From the NCBI RefSeq assembly GCF_900090045.1, contig NC_041781.1, positions 1,467,501 through 1,531,500 of the forward strand: a DNA stretch of 64,000 bases, in the 5' to 3' direction. The notes below the pieces were generated by a model that was given only the letters and a program-made list of their open reading frames with translations, made no database searches and had not been told where the DNA came from. This DNA comes from Plasmodium malariae (lineage: Eukaryota; Apicomplexa; Aconoidasida; Haemosporida; Plasmodiidae). The translations under genes were made by a program, and so were the position numbers. Within the stretch, counting starts at the first letter, position 1, and every line of letters begins with the position of its first letter. Shown piece after piece: positions 22,438-33,928 of the stretch.

Positions 22438-23676
22438 TTAAAAGTTTTCATCCACGACAACATAAGGGTTACTGAACAACTCAATAGATTCTTTTATTTC
22501 TTTTAATTTTTTTCCAAGTTCAATTTTTTTTCCCGTATCCTTATTGTTTTTATATTCTTTATTAATCTCTTTTAATTGCGAATGTAATTCTTTTAAAACA
22601 TAATTTCTTTCATCGTTTTTTAAAACTCGATACCCTTCAGGCACATCTCCAGGTTCATCTGCAACATCTTTTTTTTTTTTTAAAATATAATTTGGAAGTT
22701 TTCCGTAATTTTTATGCAAATTTTCCTTTTTCCCCTTGTCCTTTTTTTGTTTATTCTCTCTTTCTTTGAATTTATCTATAATGCTTTTTTCGTTTCGGAC
22801 TCCTTCGTCTTCTCTTTTCTCGTTTCCCATTTGGTCTATTCGCATCATCTGTTCATCCGCGTCTTCTTCCACGTCTTCTTCCACGTCTTCGTCCACTTCT
22901 TCGTCCACTTCTTCGTCCACTTCTTCGTCCACTTCTTCGTCCACTCCTTCGTCCACTCCTTCCTCTTCGTATTCTTCATATTCTTCATATTCTTCATATT
23001 CTTCATAATGTTGTTCTCCCTTTGCGTTCCCTTCAGCTTGTGATTCTTCCCCTTCATATTCGTCTTCAACATTTTCCTCAACCTCCTCATATTCTTCCTC
23101 ATCTTCCACGTATTCCTCTACCTCTTCGTACTCTTCTTCGTCTGCCGCCTCTGCTTCGTCTTTCTCTTCATTCACGTTTACCTGCTGACTAGTTCCACCT
23201 CCTGGCGCATTCCGACCTATACCTTGTCTTTGAGCACCTAGCTTACTACCCTCCTCATTTATGTTCTCCTTTGTATTTTCGCTTCTTTCTTCACTAGCTC
23301 GTAAATTCTTTGCTACTTTAGAAACAACTTTTTCGAATTTTTTCATTTTGAATGGTTTTTTATTTTTCATTTCCTCTTGCTTTTGTAACAACTGTTTTTG
23401 CATATTTATTTTTTCTTGCATCTTTATTCTATTTTCCTTCATATAATTTTTGTCATTCTTACTTCTCACATGAGGAAATGATTTATTAATATCTTTCATT
23501 TTACTAACAAAACAACTTGATGACGTTTGTTTTTGTGCTATAATTTTTCTGAGTGCATTATTTTGTGAACTTATTACTTGAGCTGCTTTATATAATTCCT
23601 TTTCCTCCTTCAATCTTTTCCTTTCTTTTTTCGCTAGCACTCTCCTTACGTTTTCATTAATATTGTCTTTATTCAT
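22438..23676 (-). CDS. Enkurin-domain protein, 412 aa
   Basis: A single exon. The last 90 residues (323-412) fit the enkurin domain: NYGKLPNYILKKKKDV, then a VPEGYRVLKNDERNYVLKEL block, LKEINKEYKN and KKIELGKKLKEIKESIELF. These parallel the family's YGKVPKYL.KRK, L.EEER..VL..LK, W..V..E and K..LE..L..LE.DI. The N-terminal 130 residues are basic and helical (RRVLAKKERKRLKEEKELYK). Between them lies an extended acidic repeat (EEYEEYEEYEEY, then VDEEVDEEVDEEV) encoded by tandem DNA repeats at about 22850-23010. Enkurin proteins are axonemal components or calmodulin/TRPC adaptors in animals. In a malaria parasite the only flagellated stage is the male gamete, so a microgamete axoneme role is inferred. 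The acidic insert is probably length-variable between isolates. Confidence 0.78.
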   Translation of the reverse strand: MNKDNINENVRRVLAKKERKRLKEEKELYKAAQVISSQNNALRKIIAQKQTSSSCFVSKMKDINKSFPHVRSKNDKNYMKENRIKMQEKINMQKQLLQKQEEMKNKKPFKMKKFEKVVSKVAKNLRASEERSENTKENINEEGSKLGAQRQGIGRNAPGGGTSQQVNVNEEKDEAEAADEEEYEEVEEYVEDEEEYEEVEENVEDEYEGEESQAEGNAKGEQHYEEYEEYEEYEEYEEEGVDEGVDEEVDEEVDEEVDEEVDEDVEEDVEEDADEQMMRIDQMGNEKREDEGVRNEKSIIDKFKERENKQKKDKGKKENLHKNYGKLPNYILKKKKDVADEPGDVPEGYRVLKNDERNYVLKELHSQLKEINKEYKNNKDTGKKIELGKKLKEIKESIELFSNPYVVVDENF

Positions 23677-24233
23677 CTAAGGGGGGAAGGGGGAGAAATA
23701 AAAAATAAAAAAAAAAATAAAAAAAAAAATAAAAAAAAAATAAAAAAAAAAAAGAGGAAAAGTGAATATGTGGGAAGGTGAAAAATAAAAACGATGCCGT
23801 TTGAGGAAGTAGGATACTGTACCTCCCCCAACGTGGATGTCAAACTAATAGGATGAAATGTAGTAAAATGATCTTTATAAAGAGACGTATATTAGCTAGT
23901 TTTATTCTCATATATTTTGGTTATTCTAATTTATAATTGTCTTTTCCTTTTCATTTTTTTCTCTTTATCTCCCACCTTTTTTTTTTAATTCCAAGTATCT
24001 TACCCTTAAGAAGATATGACCTATATTTTTATTTCTGTAAGTGAATTACCCCTGAAGAGAGTCAAGTGGTATTCGGCTTTTCATATTTCTTTTATTTTTA
24101 GACAAATGTTATGAAGAACACTGGAAATTGAAAAGCTAAGAATGAACGGAATGTTTCAAAGCAGTTGAAAAATTGAAATTGTCAATGGGTAACATTAAAA
24201 GAGTCAAAAAATACGTGAAATGTAGAAAATAGA

Positions 24234-24264
<31 letters not shown>

Positions 24265-25307
24265 TAGAAAGAAGTACAGATAATAGGTAAAAAAAATACG
24301 TAGAAAAATGGTAGAAGAAAAAAATAGAGCCTATAGTAAATGGACAATCTTGTGTATTTCCAAGAGATTCATCTTCTTTCCTTTTTGTGAAAAAATGAAA
24401 AACGGAAAATCATTCATGCATGCTCACCCTGAGGAGCTGAATGCTGACACATTTCGACATCAATGAAATTTTTATTTTTGGACCATTTTATTCACACTAT
24501 GCTACTTATACATATGCCTATATCTCTTATCTATGTTACTACATAGATATATATGTATGCATATGCTCAGTGTTTTCTCATCTTTTTTTCTTCTCTTCTC
24601 TTCTCTTTCTCTTTCTCTTTATCTTTTTTTTTTTTTTTTTTTTTTTTTTTGTAGCATGACACTAGCAGCTACAAAAATGCACATAGACAGAATTTAAAAA
24701 AAAAAAAAAAAAAAAGATAATAAAAGGAAGAAAACAAAAATTAAGGAAATACAAAGTAAATAACACTAAAACGATAATTTTTATTTTTTCTATTTTCAAT
24801 ATGTTGGTACAGTAATTACTCTACCGTCCCGTTGGCATTTAATGATAACTTTGACAGTTTGATTTTTTCATCTTAGGGTTTACTTGGAATGAAGCGTTCT
24901 TTTTATCCTTATTCCCATTTTTAGCTTTTCCTCCTTTTTTGCGTTTTTCCCCTTTTCATGTGTTTTCATTTTTTCCTCATTTTTCCGTGGACGAAATAGA
25001 GTATATTATTTTCCCTTCGCTAGAGTTTTTCCGCTAATTGTAATTCGTCTCACGGGATAAAATATCAATTTTATTAATTTTGTGTTTTACTCTTTCATTT
25101 ATTTTATTTATTGTTTTTCATTTTTATTTTATTTATCGTCTTCATTTTTATTTTATTTATCGTCTTCATTTTTATTTTATTTATCGTCTTCATTTTTATT
25201 TTATTTATCGTCTTCATTTTTATTTTATTTATCGTCTTCATTTTTATTTTATTTTAATTTTTCTTCTTTTTTTTTTTTCACGTGAAATAAAAGCCTGTGC
25301 ATACACA
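23677..25307. other. Divergent intergenic region
   Basis: Directly upstream of the enkurin gene is an aaaaaaataa-type run (23698-23755). Further right are poly-dA (24236-24262, 24696-24714), poly-dT (24625-24650) and a 24-bp minisatellite (25130-25255) that ends about 50 bp before the small ORF at 25308. I see no other gene. Confidence 0.55.
25130..25255. repeat. 24-bp tandem repeat (cgtcttcatttttattttatttat)n
   Basis: Five near-perfect 24-base units. The unit length is a multiple of 3, so plus frames read through as an FYFIYRLH repeat joined to the ORF at 25308. The repeat is more likely upstream untranslated sequence than coding. Confidence 0.9.
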
Positions 25308-25565
25308 ATGTCAGACAAGGAGGCCATATTTTATAACAGCGTAACGGATCCCTATGTTGTCAATTACATATGGTTATACGGCAACAACATAACTGGAAAT
25401 TCACATGGAAATGGAAGTGGATATAACAGACAAATAGGAGGAGTCGCTCTGACCAATGCTAGGTGTAGCAATAATATAAATAACATGATGACTTATATGA
25501 GAAAGGAAAATAATCGCATGCAGATCCTTAATAACAGCGAGAAGAGGGAGGATTTAACTAGTTAG
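25308..25565 (+). CDS. Small hypothetical protein, 85 aa
   Basis: Starts MSDKEAIFYNSVTDPYVVNY and ends NNSEKREDLTS. The composition is normal for a Plasmodium protein (Asn, Gly, Ser, with two Trp/Tyr-rich spots) and the segment has no homopolymers, unlike its flanks. The same frame is open upstream through a 24-bp repeat, but the first ATG after the repeat gives the sensible start. No signal peptide, membrane helix or recognised motif. It could be a complete small gene or one exon of a larger one. I do not recognise it. Confidence 0.5.
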   Translation: MSDKEAIFYNSVTDPYVVNYIWLYGNNITGNSHGNGSGYNRQIGGVALTNARCSNNINNMMTYMRKENNRMQILNNSEKREDLTS

Positions 25566-26592
25566 GAGGTCAAGAATGCCCCACTCGACAATTCGCTTAG
25601 CAATTTACTACTCCATATTTCACTTCGCTATAATTAATTTTATTTTATTCCACTTAATTTTATTTCTCATTTTACATCTCCTCATTTTACTTGTGCTCAT
25701 TTTACTTCTGCTCATTTTATTTCAGTTCATTTTTTTTTTTTTTTTTGAGCATATACAAAACAAACAAAACCAGTGAAAGTCCACTTTCGCTGGTTGTCTG
25801 ACATTACTACTTGCTTCACCCCTTTTTGATCCAATGAACCTACGTTTCGTTACTTGCCCTTTTTTACATATCTTTAGTCTTTACATTGATTTGTAATATG
25901 TTGCATTTTTCCTTATTTTGCTACGCTATATTTTTTTTTTTTTTTCTATATTGCTATTTTGCTCCATTATATAATATTAGACTCAATTTTTCGTAATTCT
26001 GATTTTTTTTGAGTATATATATTTGTACATTTTTCGTACATTTCTTAGTGCATTTATTTGTACATTTTTCGCACATTTCTTAGTGCATTTATTTGTACAT
26101 TTTTCGCACATTTCTTAGTGCATTTATTTGTACATTTCTTATGGGTTCTCAACGAAGATGGCCATTATTACTTGCATAGTTATGGGAAGGGAAAAAAGAA
26201 AATAAAGCGAACAACTGTCATTCATTAGCTATTTATACATGTACATATGGATATGTGTATGCTGTGTGTATGTATGCACGTATGTACATATGCCCACATA
26301 AGCACACTACTAGGTACCACTCTTCTAGCGGGTTAACCTAAAAAGACAAGCTTTTATTTGAACAAACGAAGCACATGCGCAGATGTACCTACAAAAGTGT
26401 AAATATAAATATAACTGCATGCACACATACAAACATACACTCATGCCCATGCACCTGTTTCCTCTATAGCCTTGCCAATGAAAATAAATATTACAAGGCT
26501 AAGGAAAAAAAGGCAGAGACTGTACAAGGACGGATATGTGAGCAACGTTTAAAAAAAAAAAAAAAAAAAAAAGAGGAATCCTAGTTTACACT
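25566..26592. other. 3'-to-3' intergenic region
   Basis: Contains a repeat of about 35 bases (gcatttatttgtacatttttcgcacatttcttagt, three copies around 26023-26140), poly-dT (25731-25746, 25930-25945) and poly-dA (26551-26570). No gene seen. Confidence 0.55.
26023..26140. repeat. 35-bp tandem repeat, about three copies
   Basis: The unit gcatttatttgtacattttt plus cgcacatttcttagt recurs three times, with one early copy differing (cgtacattt). Non-coding. Confidence 0.8.
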
Positions 26593-29154
26593 TCAACAGT
26601 GCGCAAAATATATCAAACTCGGTAAGTCATATTTGAAAAAACATTTATTCTTTTCAAATATTTTTTCTTGATAAATAATATATGTATAATCATCAATACA
26701 TTCTTCATACACTTTAGAAAAACTTTTGATGCATTCATCTTTATTATCTAAGAGAAAACATCTTAATTTATTTTCGTCTCTTTCCCTATTAGACATGTTA
26801 AAAAATATTCTTTCATTTTTTATTTCCATTCCTAAGCATGTTAAGAAATATATGGTTCTTTTTATATTGTAAAAATTTAAGCATTCATCAATGAGCTTTA
26901 TATTTACGCTAAATTTATTCCTATTGTTTGCAGCATAAAGTATGTTATATATGTACTCCAATCGTATATTTTTTAGGTTCAAAAATAAACAGCATTTTTC
27001 AATTATAGACAGCAACTTCAAGTCTTCGAAGAAGCGGAAGTAGTTTGCGCTTCGTACTGATATAAAAAGGAAAAAAGGATTAGCGGATGTAGCAGCACGA
27101 ATGGATGTAGCAGCACGAATGGATGTAGCAGCACGAATGGATGTAGCAGCACGAATGGATGTAGCAGCACGAATGGATGTAGCAGCACGAATGGATATAG
27201 CAGCACGAATGGGTGTGGAAAAACTTAACGTGTCTTACGGTTATTCCATAAGCAGATAGATGCATTATATTTTCTAAAGAGATGAAAGAAGCTCTCATAC
27301 TTATTATTGAGATAAAAATAAAATTGCACATTATAATTATGAGTGCGTATATTAAGCAGAATTATACATGACAAAGCAAAATCTAAATGATCAAGATTAA
27401 TATATTTAAAAGAAAAAATATTTTTTAGTATATCATTAATGAATTCAGAAGTGTACATGTCTACTTGCTCTTTTTTGTCCCATTTTTTATTTTCATTTAA
27501 ATCAATTTTTTCTCTTTTTAATACTATATCTAAATTATTCAATACATTATTTACAAAATTTAATATGTACGATACTACATTTAAAATATTTTTCATATTG
27601 TCTTCTTCGTTGTAAAGAAATTTCCACATGTTGTTACCACCTTTGTTGTTTATATACACCCTCTTTGTACCATCCTCTCTTCTATTGTTATATCTCCCAG
27701 TGGTACCGCTGTCATTTCTATTACTCTCCCCCTCCTCAATATTTTTACAGCACTTGGCATATTTAACATAAGAGTATAAGAAGAAGGAAAAAATATAATA
27801 TTTAAAATGTGATAGGTATAACAAAAATTGCCCTTCATAAATGTAGTAGTAGTTGCTGCCGCTGTTATAGCCGCTCCTGTTATAGCCGCTCCTGTTATAG
27901 CCGCTACTGTTATTGGCACTACTGTTATTGGCACTACTGTTGCTATCCCCATTTTTGCTTTGCTTCATCTGTTCTGCCCCATTATCAGTATTTTCTTTTT
28001 TATTTCTTTTTTTATTAAACAGTATTAAATTAAAAATATAGTCTAATCTTATTCGTTTTAATTTATCATTAAAATAAAGATAGGACAGTTTATAAATGCA
28101 AACATTGTTGTTAATTTTTATGGACTTGTTCAAAATGTTCTCCTTTTTTACCTTATCGTTTATTATTCTATCTATATTTAAAAACTTTATCTCCTCTTCT
28201 GAGTACAATCGGCTAAGTAGTTCGTTTACGTAATCGAAGTGTCCACCCTCTTTAACTTTATCACCGATGCAGCTGCTGCTACGGCCACTACCACTACCAC
28301 TACCACTACCACTGCCACTACCATTGCCAGTACCATTATTATTTTTTTTTTTTCTCTTCCCTTCTTCAGGTGCCTTTTCATGAGTTTCCCCATTTTTGCC
28401 GACTTCCATTTTTTTACATTCTTCCTTTTTATTACCAACATTGTGTGGGCTTACATTACTCCGTGCACCTCCCTCTGAGTTATTAGTCGAATGGTTTTCA
28501 CTGTTATGAATGCAGTTACTGTTGCTGCTGCTTTTGATGCTACCACTGCTTTTAGTACCTATATCATTGACAATGCTATGATGTTTTTTGTCCTCCATAT
28601 AACGCTTTATACATTCCAAGAAAACGTCAAAGTCCTGTATCTTGGTATTAAAGAGGAATGCATTATTTGATTCCTCCAGCACATCTAATACCATTGTTTC
28701 CTCTCTATTTAAGAATATAACAAAATTAAGAAAAATAAAATATATATCCTTCAGGTACACGTACAGTAGATAAAAGTTACTTAGAGTTAGTGCCTCAATA
28801 CTCCTCAAGTATTTTAAGTCTTCTATTCTAATGTTTCGTGTATAACTCTGCAGTCAGAAAAATTAATTAATGATTAAGTGTTCATTAGAGTTGGTCATAT
28901 GGTGGAGCAGCATTTAAAACATATCATTTTTGTGTAAAAATATGTACATATTATGTATGTATAAACTCTGTATAAGAGCACTTTTTTATTTATTTCTTTT
29001 TTTGTTGTTCCTCTAATTACATATGTGCATCATTTCCCATCCTCACCTGAACCCTAACATTGTTCATCTCCAGCAATGACGTTCCTTTACCATCATCCGA
29101 AGAACAAAACGTTTTAGAAATTTTTATGTTTTTTCCCTTATCTTCTTCTGGCAT
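26593..29154 (-). CDS. Three-exon protein of unknown function, about 726 aa
   Basis: Exon 1 is 29154..29047, starts MPEEDKGKNIKISKTFCSSD and ends MNNVRVQ at CAG|GTGAGG. Exon 2 is 28847..27239, after CTGCAG, starting SYTRNIRIEDLKYLRSIEAL. Exon 3 is 27056..26593, after CAG, reading RSANYFRFFEDLKLLS to a stop at IYFAHC. Phases agree (0, then 1). Exon 2 has a long Asn/Ser/Gly insert (GSGSGSGSGSG run, NNSSANNSSGYNRSGYN) flanked by hydrophobic helical segments. The conserved-looking ends are helical with leucine-rich blocks such as LKLLSIIEKCCLFLNLKNIR and SLIYFAHC. This could be a helical-repeat protein of the heptatricopeptide/FASTK-like kind, but I see no RAP domain and make no functional call. 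Intron 2 contains an 18-bp minisatellite. Confidence 0.72.
27085..27215. repeat. 18-bp tandem repeat (gtagcagcacgaatggat)n in intron 2
   Basis: Seven near-perfect 18-base copies with a relatively high GC content for this genome, lying inside the second intron of the 26593-29154 gene. It reads as an HPFVLL or HSCCYI repeat on the minus strand, which is not in the coding frame path. Confidence 0.9.
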
Positions 29155-29598
29155 GTTAATGTTTTGGTTGTTCGTACTATTCTTGTACTCTCTTTTATTA
29201 TTTCAACCTTTTTCGCTTGTATACTCTATTTTATTTGACTATATTTGGCTATATTTTATTATATTTGACTATATTTGACTATATTTTATTATATTTGATT
29301 ATATTTGACTACATTTGATTATATTTGACTACATTTGATTATATTTGACTACACTTGATTATATTTGACTACATTTGATTATATTTGACTACATTTGATT
29401 ATATTTGACTACATTTGATTATATTTGACTACATTTGATTATATTTTCCTGGTTGTGTAAGTAGAACATCTAAAAAAAAATTAAAATCTATTAGTAAATA
29501 TGTGCAACAGTGCTATGCTAATATATACACGTACAAGCAAAGAACAAAAAGTATAAGTTGTTATATTATGACATTATTATATTTCTTTTTTCGTCCTA

Positions 29599-29632
<34 letters not shown>

Positions 29633-29767
29633 CTCACATTCCAGGTTACTTTTATTCTCTTTGCTTGTTCTACTTGTGTCCCTTCTTCTCCTTACATTTA
29701 TAATTAATTACATTAGGTTTATATTTAAGTAGTATTAATATTTATCCTTTTTTTTTTTTTTTTTTTT

Positions 29768-29799
<32 letters not shown>

Positions 29800-30533
29800 T
29801 TTTCTGGGTGACGGGGCAACAGCCGAAAGTCTCGTGAACGAAAAGAAAAAACGAATAGTCAAAAAGATGTAGGGAAACAAAATGAAACAAAAAAATAAAA
29901 AAAATAAAAAATAAAAAATAATAAAAATAATAATAAAACAGAATAACCAAAATAGAGAAAAATAAAAAAAAATTTTGATAAAAAAAAAAAAAAGCAAAGT
30001 TGGAAATAATTTTTATTGATACAAGAAAAATAAAAAATTAGAGAATAAAAAAAGGGTACAGGAAAAAAAAGAGTACACTTAAACGAAATGTATATAAAAT
30101 ATAAGAAATGCAGGTAGATAAATGAAGAATGATAAATAAAGAGGAACAAGAAAAAAACGATGAATAATACATAACAGTATAGAATGCTGCAAGATTGTTG
30201 ATATTTTGTAAGGGAAGGGTATCAAACGAGCGCAAATATGCAGCAACTTGCAAAAGGTTAAAAATCAGCTAGCCAAAACAATAAAAGAAAGATACGAAGA
30301 GAAATAATAACAGCATAAAAGTGGTTGTATTAGAATAGTATGTATGTAAATATGAAAGAGCATAATTAAAATGCATAAAAGGATGAATAAGGCATTTAAA
30401 TGTGTTTATTAATGCAGATAAAAATTATCATCATATATATGCATATACATATATATTATCATATTTCTGACCTTTATGGCATATTACTTATATATATACC
30501 ATTGTGTATGCATGTACAATATAGCTAGTAAAA
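29155..30533. other. Divergent intergenic region
   Basis: Upstream of the minus-strand 726-aa gene there is a 20-bp minisatellite (29222-29445), then TA (29600-29615) and several poly-dT tracts (29750-29800). The rest is A-rich sequence with no credible exon. Both flanking promoters should lie here. Confidence 0.55.
29222..29445. repeat. 20-bp tandem repeat (atatttgactacatttgatt)n
   Basis: About ten copies, with tattttatt variants at the left end. Located just upstream of the 726-aa gene's start. Confidence 0.88.
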
Positions 30534-31860
30534 ATGGGAGAGAGTGCCAAAACGAAAATTAAAAGAATAATGGAATCGCCCTATAGCATCGAACTGTAAA
30601 CATCTTATTTATGTTATGTTGATATGTTGTTCATTTGTTTCGTGCACATGTGTTGGGTATATGAATATATGTACGCATATATCTGTGTTCATGTTTTGTG
30701 TTTATGTGTCAGTTTATCAACTTAATTTTGTAATTTCTTAATTTTTTAGTTTTCATATTATTTCAAAATAGGTGAGGAATAAATTCCACTTTTCTTCTTT
30801 TTTCTTTTTTTTTATTTAGACAATCACTAGATCAAGCGAAAAGCAACGTGTTGCTGAGAAATCTGTTAGGGTATATAAAAAAAAAAAAAAAAAAAAAAAA
30901 ATATTTCTATTTTGCAGAAATGTAAAAGTGATATAAATTTTGAATTTAGATTAACAGTTTTACATACACGTGAAGATATTAATTGTGCATTATATTCTTT
31001 AAATATTCATGATCATATTATAATTCATATGAACATATTTAAATACATATGAGAGTATTATATACGTATGTAATAATTAAATGCATGTAATCAAGTTAAA
31101 AAATAAGTTACCCCATTTTCTGTATGAACAACTTTTTAGAATTATTAGGTCCGATAAATCTCTGAATATTTTTTTATTTAACCATGATGAAATTATGGAC
31201 AGTATGGACCATGACCACCTGAGAGCTATTATACTAATCAGGACAAACGAGTAAACTTTAAAATTATTTTGCTTACATCACATTAAATGATGAGTAGAAA
31301 ATGTTTGTTTAGGTGTGTGTTTAGATGTGTGATTAGATGTGTGTTCAGATGTGTGTTTAGATGTGTGTTCAGATGTGTGTTTAGATGTGTGTTTAATTGT
31401 GTGTTTAGATGTGTGTTTAGGTGCATGTTTAGATGTGTGTTTAGGTGCATGTTTTCAAATGTTTGTGTTCATATGTACATTTGTTTGGACGCTTATCTGT
31501 TTATTTATGTTTTTGTATACGTCCTTATATACGTCCTTTTATGTGCCTGCTTTTGTCCCCTTACAAGGTACGAAAAATTTTATAAGCACATCCCTATCAT
31601 AGCATCCTTGAAGAAGATTCCGTTCGTATTGATTGAACGCAAGTAAATAGTTAATTAGATGAGACTCTACTTATATTAAAATGATAGTTAATTTTTGTAG
31701 TGTTAATATGAGTTGCTTAACGTAATTGCATTATCATTATATGTGCGTACATATGCACAAGTGCATACTTATACTAATGGGATATATTAGTTTTACAATG
31801 TAGCATGGTGCTGCGCCGGGATGTTCCCCAAGATCGCTTCAAACTGTGTCGAGAATAATG

Positions 31861-31906
<46 letters not shown>

Positions 31907-32415
31907 AATTTGTAAATATTCGTGTTCCATTTTTTACATATATATTTTTTCTCCTTAGCTATTTTAACACAATCGAGTTTAACATTTTACCTGACACAAG
32001 TCATATAGGAATAAGAAATTTGCAGAAGGAAAATGATAATTTTTCTTCAATTCATGATCAAGTAGACAAATTAATCCTTTTAATTAATTCCTATTATGTT
32101 TCATTGGACATTCCGTATTTGTTTAGTCACCCTTGTAAGTGCAAAAATTACGGAAAGGAAAAAAGAAGTGAGCATGTACATGTTCGTGTGAGAAATGTTA
32201 CTTGTTTATACGTATTCACGTATGTATGCATCCATTTACATATGTACATATGTGGACACACGTATCCATGAGTCCGCGTGTGTATTTTTCTTTTATTAGC
32301 TTATGTGAACACAAAATTTAAAGTTGAAAGGGTACATGGGAAAGCATATGCCAAGAACTTATCGCGAAAAGAAAGAAAGAAAATTAGAAAATCATTGAAG
32401 AAAAATAATATATGA
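30534..32415 (+). CDS. L7Ae/L30e-like protein, six exons, possible RNase P/MRP-type subunit
   Basis: Exons are 30534..30595, 30820..30870, 31140..31250, 31568..31642, 31959..32134 and 32300..32415. Every intron is GT..AG and all phases agree, giving 196 aa. The protein starts MGESAKTKIKRIMESPYSIE. The middle, HLRAIILIRTNEYEKFYKHI followed by PIIASLKKIPFVLIER, has the shape of the L7Ae core (K..LVIIA.D..P......LP.LC....IPY..V). That fold binds RNA kink-turns in ribosomal, snoRNP and RNase P/MRP (Rpp38/Pop3) proteins. The tail is basic: AKNLSRKERKKIRKSLKKNN. The length and divergent core fit a Rpp38/Pop3-like protein better than a ribosomal L7Ae, but this is inference. An in-frame TAA rules out using the AG at 30916 as an extra exon. 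Confidence 0.7.
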
Positions 32416-33928
32416 AATGAACAGATCTACTTTAAAAAAAAAATATAAAATAAAAAAAGGGGGACACAATCAGACGTACCATTTTTACGCATCCATGTAA
32501 TTTAAGAAATAAAAATTTTGCTTTCATTTCCTGTGTTATTATTCTACTTAAAAAACAAAAAAATTTCATACGTATTCATGATGGTTTAACGTTTAATATC
32601 TTATGTTTAGGGCAACACCTGCAGCCACATCGCTTTAGTCAACCTTTATTTGAAGTTACCCTTTCTTAATTGTTCGTAACTGTTCTAAACTATTCATAAA
32701 ATTATTCATAATTATTCTTAACTGTTCATAAAATTATTCATAATTGTTCTTAACTGTTCATAAAATTATTCATAATTGTTCTTAACTGTTCATAAAATTA
32801 TTCATAATTGTTCTTAACTGTTCATAAAATTATTCATAATTGTTCTTAACTGTTCATAATTTTTTTTTTTTTTAATATCATTTTTTTTTCACTCATTTCT
32901 TTTAATAAAAAAATGTATGATTAACTTATGACATTTTTGGAAGGTGTTAAAATAAAAACAAAATAGGAGAAACTACACAATAAAAGTAGTCAAAGTTCAA
33001 AATTTGCTTTTTTTGGTTTTTTCATTTACATCTTTTTTTTTCATATGTACTATAATTTTTTCGTATGTGTTTTTTTTTTCTTTTTTGTTAAACTGTTGGA
33101 ATAGTTTGTTTCAGCATATTAAAAATTGTGGCAGATTAGTAATGACAAAAAAACAAATGGTTTTTCCTCCATTATTATTTTCGTTCATTTAAAATTTTTT
33201 TAATATTCTCTTTTAATTTGTGCATTTTGTTATTTAAAATTTTTTAGAAGTTACAAAATTATGCAGATATACAAAAGTGGTAAAATAATATCCATACGAA
33301 AACAATTTTTTGCATACTGGGAATTTTTTTTTTAGATATGCAAAAAATAAGAAAAATGGAAAAATACGAAAATACGAAAATATGAAAATATGATAATACG
33401 AAAAAATATATACAATAAAACAAAAAAACAAAAAAACAAATAAATATGAACGAAAAATGCCCTTTTGTGTGCACACTAAATTCATGCATAAATTTGTACC
33501 TCCTATTTTGTAACATATAAAGTTCGACTACCTTTTGATCAAGAAGTAATATTTTTATGAACAAGTCAGCTTTTGTTCATATGTTCCTCGCATTTCCTTC
33601 GCACTTTCTTCGCATTCTGTTCATACGTTTTTCGCATATTACGCTTTTTTCTCCACTTTTTGCAAATTATTTACTCATTTTTGTGTGAACAGTATGTGCT
33701 TGGATTTTTCCTCTCTTTTGTATGAGTACAGCATAAAAGTGCATATATGTTTTCATTAAACGATAAATAATTAAACAAACAGATAAGCAAACAGACACAC
33801 AAGCAGATAAACAAACAAATAAATAAGCATATATATTTACATAGGCAATATTTTACCTTAACAGTACATATTTATTTATATATATATGATGCATGCAAGC
33901 GTACCCGGACGCACCCATGTTTATATAA
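32416..33928. other. Intergenic region with a minisatellite and possible minus-strand exons
   Basis: Holds a 32-bp repeat (32690-32860) and poly-dT. On the minus strand 33555-33487 reads DLFIKILLLDQKVVELYMLQ up to an AG|GTACAA donor. Just upstream ATGAACAAAAGC would join it if one A were absent. Downstream, 33205-33156 reads MHKLKENIKKILNERK to a stop. These look like pieces of one small helical protein. I could not find consistent splice sites, so it is left as a candidate region rather than a gene. Confidence 0.4.
32690..32860. repeat. 32-bp tandem repeat (attattcataattgttcttaactgttcataaa)n
   Basis: About five copies of a 32-base unit containing ttaactgttcataaaattat, after the L7Ae-like gene. 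Confidence 0.85.

Noticed and set aside
27085..27215. Regular 18-bp repeats resembling a CRISPR array
   Set aside because: Units are contiguous with no unique spacers, lie in a eukaryotic intron and have no cas genes nearby.
30917..31050. AG-preceded segment reading KCKSDINFEFRL as an extra exon of the L7Ae-like gene
   Set aside because: In the phase required by exon 2 it hits a stop within six codons; skipping it gives a perfect join to the exon at 31140.
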